From NCBI RefSeq assembly GCF_021917145.1, contig NC_061075.1:5169240-5233239 (forward strand): DNA of 64,000 nucleotides, written 5' to 3'. The position numbers were made by a program, and so were the translations under genes. A model generated the notes under the pieces. It was not told the origin of the DNA and made no database searches. It was given only the letters and a program-made list of their open reading frames with translations. The stretch comes from Hypomesus transpacificus (taxonomy: Eukaryota; Chordata; Actinopteri; Osmeriformes; Osmeridae). Positions 61,601-64,000 of this stretch are shown one piece after another; position 1 is the first letter of the stretch, and every line of letters begins with the position of its first letter.

Positions 61601-63633
61601 GCATATCAAATTCACAATTGGTATAGGTTTAGTAGCCTAATAATGTATGTTACATACAAAATTAGCATATCCCTAAAGAATGACTGGACAGTTCAAAAAT
61701 TCTCAAATGTGTGTTCAAACCTGTAGTCTTTTTCACAGATCACATCCTTAGGATGTAAGCTTTCAGAAAATACATGGTTTAGGTGGTTGAATCAGTTTCC
61801 CTAAATGGCACAGCCCAAAAAAGTATTCTCCCTACTGATTAAGTGGAACAGATTTGATTGTGAAGCAATGGAAAGATCGCTGGACTAGTAGAACAGTCAT
61901 ACACTGATATTTTGATCGCAAATGTGGGGGGGTCCAAACAACTTTTTTTTTTAAGTGAGGGGGACGTGACCCCCCAAGTTACATTGCGGCGACTCCCATG
62001 CATATTTATTAACAACCTTGGCCTTCAGGCAACATCTTGTTTTGGCTTCTTCTGAAATGACATTGTTTACAAGACATTGTTTACAAGACACAGATTATAC
62101 ATAAATCTAGCCTCTTAATTTTGCTCTCAAAGTGCACCATATCGATGCGTTTAACTTTAAGATGTAATACATTTTCTTACGGGGGAGCATGCCCCTGGAC
62201 CCCTCTAGAGGGTCGGGGGTTCACCGTATCCTTCTCACCTTTTTTGCCCCTGACCTGTTTGCATGCGTCATTTGTATCTACTTTTGATATATGACTGTTC
62301 AGCCTATGGTCTGCATCTCTCTGTCACCAACTGTCTCTGGAGGAGGGGATCCCTCACCAAATTGCTCCTACCAAGGTTGACTGTCAATTTGTTTTATTGG
62401 GAGATTTGACTTGTCTTCCTTGAGGGTTTAGGTTGGTTGAAGGGGCAGCGCTATGGGCGTAAGTGAAGCCCTCTGTGACACTGCTTGTAAAAAGGGCTAC
62501 ACAAATAAATTGGATTTGATTTGATTACAGTAAAGTGACATTTCTTGGAAGATTTTCCCTCCTCCTATTCTCTAGCCCCCCTTCCACTCATCCCTCATCT
62601 TCCCAACAATCAAATGTTGCAGTTCCTCTTTTACCACCCACCCTGTCCGTGGTGTTACCTCTGCAGGGTCAAGAATGGGGAACAGCCTGTCAGTTTGGGC
62701 CATTTGTGCCTGGAGAGGTGAATTGATGCCAGTTAGCTTCTATCTAACATGGTGTCACAACACTTTCTTAGTGGTGAAGAATGATGCTTGAAACTTTATT
62801 CCTTAAATTGCAGTTGTTTAAAACAATTTTTTAAAATATCTATCTGGATAGTTATTTGGTGAAGGGGCTTTTTCAATGCAAAGATGAAAATATATATCAA
62901 ATCTTGAACAAAAATGACATTACCCTAGTAGATAAAGTAGTCAATAGATACTATTGTGAGCTACTGAGTATATAAGTGTCATGCATGGATGGATGACTTG
63001 CATTAGCATTCAAAGAGCTACTGGGCCATTCAATCAGCCGGAATGCTATAAGTGACCTTTTAATCAGCCAGCAACTGACCAGTTCATGGTTCATCTCAGG
63101 TTTTTCCATCGAGGAAGGAGTGTTCATGTTTGAAGTATTTAAGTACAGCAGTTAGCGCCCAGTTAGAGTGGTGCTTAAAAAGAGGTCAGTCCTCTTTGAA
63201 GAAAGCTTTTTAAGTGCAGAAGACTATCCCCAATCCCCTCCTGCAAAGACATCCAGTATTACAAAGGAAATTCACTGTAGTCAGCTTAAATTGTCAGTGT
63301 GGCACAGTGTGGTGAGTTTAGGATGGGAAATGTGTACAAACAGCCGCATGGACTAACGCACACAAACACACTTTTTTTGCAGGGGGGGTTCTGTGTAAAT
63401 TTGCTGACCTCTTCTTCCCCCTATTGAGGTCAATTCCTGTCAAGGATCTTCATCTTAGCTTTTGGTGCACTGTTCTTAAGAGAGGATCTACTTGATGGAA
63501 CAAGCCTCATCTGACGTGATAATCCCTCACTTTCTTGTCTTTCATTTTGTCTCTCCTCCCCCCCTTCTTCCCCTCTCTGTCTCTTTCTGGTCGGCTCAAG
63601 TCCCCCACCAAATGGTACATGAAATTAGTCCCT
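35964..63633 (+). CDS. camsap2: CAMSAP2, microtubule minus-end-binding protein (N-terminal exons; continues past window)
   Basis: CAMSAP2 coats and stabilises free microtubule minus ends. Exons: 35964-36099, 39729-39988, 49660-49821, 50506-50589, then microexon 63601-63633; phases join correctly. The 225 codons cover the N-terminal region before and around the start of the CH domain. Hallmarks: [67 protein letters not shown] and [14 protein letters not shown], closer to human CAMSAP2 than to CAMSAP1 or 3 by memory. Next to ddx59 as in human. Introns 1, 2 and 4 are 3.6, 9.7 and 13 kb and full of repeats; intron 4 hosts hsd17b14 on the other strand. The next constitutive exon (ARYRKEQ in human) is not in the window. 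Teleosts often keep two paralogues; which one this is cannot be told here. Confidence 0.95.
36100..39728 (+). other. camsap2 intron 1
   Basis: 3.6 kb with no further exon recognised. Contains a short SINE remnant near its 3' end (39,364-39,446) and otherwise unremarkable AT-rich DNA. Confidence 0.7.
39364..39446 (+). mobile_element. Internally deleted tRNA-derived SINE
   Basis: A-box-like head (TTGGCTTAGTGGTTAGAGCA) joined to the tail TTTGGATAAAAGCATTTGCTAAATG; the B box is lost. Confidence 0.65.
45246..45770 (-). mobile_element. 3' part of an L2/Rex-type LINE
   Basis: The minus strand encodes a decayed reverse-transcriptase C-terminus ([14 protein letters not shown], then a frame-shifted [12 protein letters not shown]) followed by a 3' UTR. 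It ends in AGTCGCTTTGAATAAAAGCG and TGCATAAATGTAAATG, the same tail as the SINEs in this window. Confidence 0.6.
46114..46538. mobile_element. MITE-like element with terminal inverted repeats
   Basis: Left end GGGGCTTCATTTACTAACA and right end TGTTAGTAAATGAGGCCC are near-complementary, with GC-rich subterminal words (TGCGCCC / GGGCGCA). The size of about 425 bp and no coding potential fit a Harbinger-type MITE. A target duplication was not clear. Confidence 0.6.
49095..49631 (+). mobile_element. 5'-truncated CR1/L2-type LINE
   Basis: Encodes the reverse-transcriptase C-terminus: [56 protein letters not shown]. The frame is open from 49,205 to 49,513. The 3' end is the tandem tail GATTGATTGATTGA typical of L2, and it stops only 28 bp before camsap2 exon 3. 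Confidence 0.8.
50612..50820 (+). repeat. Pyrimidine-rich low-complexity tract (CTCCCCTCCT type)
   Basis: About 200 bp of almost pure C/T starting 23 bp after camsap2 exon 4. Purine-strand open frames here are artefacts. Confidence 0.9.
51990..53220. repeat. Unclassified dispersed-repeat-like sequence
   Basis: Contains a 41-bp imperfect direct repeat (TTGTAAAACGAGTTAGTCAA, again at 53,045) and phrases common in fish transposon debris. No ends or coding parts could be defined. Confidence 0.35.
53383..53406. repeat. Poly-C run, 24 bases
   Basis: Homopolymer in camsap2 intron 4; the exact length is unreliable in most assemblies. Confidence 0.9.
54450..56312. mobile_element. Two inverted copies of a Harbinger-like element (foldback)
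   Basis: The left copy, 54,450-55,141, starts with the terminal repeat AGGGGTCTCATTTATAAA. The right copy, 55,535-56,312, is inverted and lacks its outermost 50 bp or so. The arms match almost base for base over about 640 bp (GCGTACGCACAC blocks, GTGCGAGTGGCGTCAACTGT). The 390-bp spacer holds unrelated repeat debris, for example GCGGACTGGCCATCGGGA. A third copy part is at 12,813-13,481. Confidence 0.7.
56498..56684 (+). mobile_element. V-SINE-like tRNA-derived SINE, near full length
   Basis: The head has a Pol III A box (TGGCTGAGCGG) and B box (GGTTCGATTCT), then a body, then the conserved tail GTAAGTCGCTCTGGATAAGA and TGCTAAATGACTAAATGT. An inverted tail fragment follows directly at 56,681-56,714. 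Confidence 0.85.
56715..57780. other. camsap2 intron 4 / hsd17b14 downstream region
   Basis: No gene recognised. Words at 56,940-57,000 (AATAGGGGAGAACTGACACT) recur in changed form at 60,933, just upstream of hsd17b14, so both flanks hold pieces of one repeat family. The hsd17b14 3' UTR must lie at the right end; no clear AATAAA was found. Confidence 0.45.
57781..60829 (-). CDS. hsd17b14: 17-beta-hydroxysteroid dehydrogenase 14, complete, 9 exons
   Basis: Cytosolic NAD-dependent short-chain dehydrogenase. The human enzyme oxidises 17-beta-hydroxysteroids in vitro and has also been reported as an L-fucose dehydrogenase. Exons: 60829-60739, 60640-60602, 60401-60304, 59138-59072, 58963-58872, 58583-58479, 58381-58314, 58172-58076, 57924-57781; sum 801 nt, 266 aa (human 270). 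Seen: cofactor loop TGGSRGIG near residues 16-23, NNAG (94-97), catalytic S147, Y160 and K164 in NISSL...YVATK, and the C-terminal block [18 protein letters not shown], very close to human. Intron 8 uses a GC donor (CAG|GCAAGT). It is nested antisense in camsap2 intron 4. Introns are intact, so it is not a retrocopy. Confidence 0.95.
58628..58850 (+). repeat. CT then CA microsatellite
   Basis: A long (CT)n run (58,628-58,670) followed by CA-rich and CTCT-rich words, in the hsd17b14 intron between 58,583 and 58,872. Confidence 0.9.
59716..60196. mobile_element. MITE-like element in hsd17b14 intron 3
   Basis: Ends ATAGGGTGACCAGAT and (inverted) ATAGGGTAACCAGAC form terminal inverted repeats about 480 bp apart. 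No coding content. Confidence 0.6.
60830..62325. other. hsd17b14 upstream region and camsap2 intron sequence
   Basis: The first few hundred bases must carry the hsd17b14 promoter; no TATA box or clear element was seen. From about 61,260 to 62,260 there are GGGG-rich phrases (CCGGGGGCTCTGGGG, GGGGGACGTGACCCCC) typical of old transposon debris, with no definable ends. Confidence 0.4.
62326..62525 (+). mobile_element. 3' tail of a CR1/L2-type LINE
   Basis: Only the 3' UTR is left: GGAGGAGGGGATCCCTC, later AAGCCCTCTGTGAC, then AATAAATTGGATTTGATTTG, a common ending of fish L2-group LINEs. No coding part remains. Confidence 0.6.
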
Positions 63634-64000
63634 GTAAGTCAGCTGTCCTGCTCTGGATTATTCTCTCTCCTTTTACTTTTTGCCTGTCTCCATAGTAACT
63701 GTCTCTCAACGTCTGCATTGCCATCAACACACTTCACGTGAACATGTGGTTGTGGTTATTCATGAGGCTTGTTGGTGAAATGTAGATCACTACAGATTCT
63801 TTGTGTTACTGTTTAGGTCATTGCATGTGGCTAATGCATGGAGATCTTGTTACATGGAATTTGGTTTCGAGTTACTTTATCAGTGTAGACAACGCATTCC
63901 AGTTATCCATGTATGAGTTGCACGAGTCCTCGTTATACTTTTCACATGAACGATCTCCTTCTATGGTTCAATCTACACTGTTTTTGGGTGGTGATCTTTT
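62526..64000 (+). other. camsap2 intron sequence around the microexon
   Basis: Apart from the microexon at 63,601-63,633, no exon or element was recognised up to the window end. Confidence 0.6.
63601..63633 (+). CDS. camsap2: camsap2 alternative 11-codon microexon
   Basis: Encodes [11 protein letters not shown] between AAG| and |GTAAGT, phase 0 on both sides, after a strong pyrimidine tract. Human CAMSAP2 has the same-length optional insert SPSKWFWKLVP at this position, directly after the exon that ends near INKVNEHLKD. Skipping leaves the frame intact. Confidence 0.88.

Noticed and set aside
1-64000. CRISPR array, operon or prokaryotic defence system
   Set aside because: Introns, SINEs, LINEs and vertebrate gene order show animal DNA; the only regular array is the U4 repeat.

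Overview
The window is vertebrate nuclear DNA, most likely from a ray-finned (teleost) fish. Split genes with GT-AG introns carry the order kif14 - ddx59 - camsap2, the same order as human 1q32.1. The repeats are fish types: a V-SINE-like tRNA-derived SINE, L2/CR1-type and Tx1-like LINEs, and Harbinger-like foldback elements.

Positions 1-11,696 are a tandem array of about 20 near-identical units of 581 bp. I read this as an array of U4 small nuclear RNA genes on the minus strand, not a coding or anonymous satellite. Each unit holds a 146-nt U4-like RNA with the kink-turn 5' stem-loop, U6-pairing segments, central stem-loop, Sm site and 3' stem-loop. It also holds a ZNF143/Staf-like distal element near -250, a PSE-like element near -55 and a 3' box just downstream. 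By eye the RNA is only about three-quarters identical to human U4 as I recall it, but many differences fall as paired changes that keep helices intact. The array is cut by the left window edge. It ends on the right inside a U4 copy, at a junction with a decayed Tx1/L1-like LINE.

Positions 11,697-16,440 are a repeat-rich spacer: LINE remnant, Harbinger-like fragment, a possible solo LTR, and a SINE/LINE tail. From 17,128 to 30,510 (minus) lies a complete kif14: 29 coding exons, all in phase, 1,671 aa. From 31,187 to 34,986 (minus) lies a complete ddx59: 7 coding exons, 645 aa. A 977-bp gap separates ddx59 from the divergent camsap2 gene (plus), whose first four coding exons (35,964-50,589) and an 11-codon microexon (63,601-63,633) are visible; the rest lies beyond the right edge.

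A complete nine-exon hsd17b14 gene (57,781-60,829, minus, 266 aa) is nested in antisense orientation inside the 13-kb fourth camsap2 intron.

In role, kif14 (mitotic kinesin) and camsap2 (microtubule minus-end protein) both act on microtubules, ddx59 is an RNA helicase, and hsd17b14 is a short-chain dehydrogenase. Nothing suggests they form a pathway; the order is ancestral synteny plus one nested gene. Exon limits and RNA features were worked out by hand from the sequence, and family comparisons come from memory.
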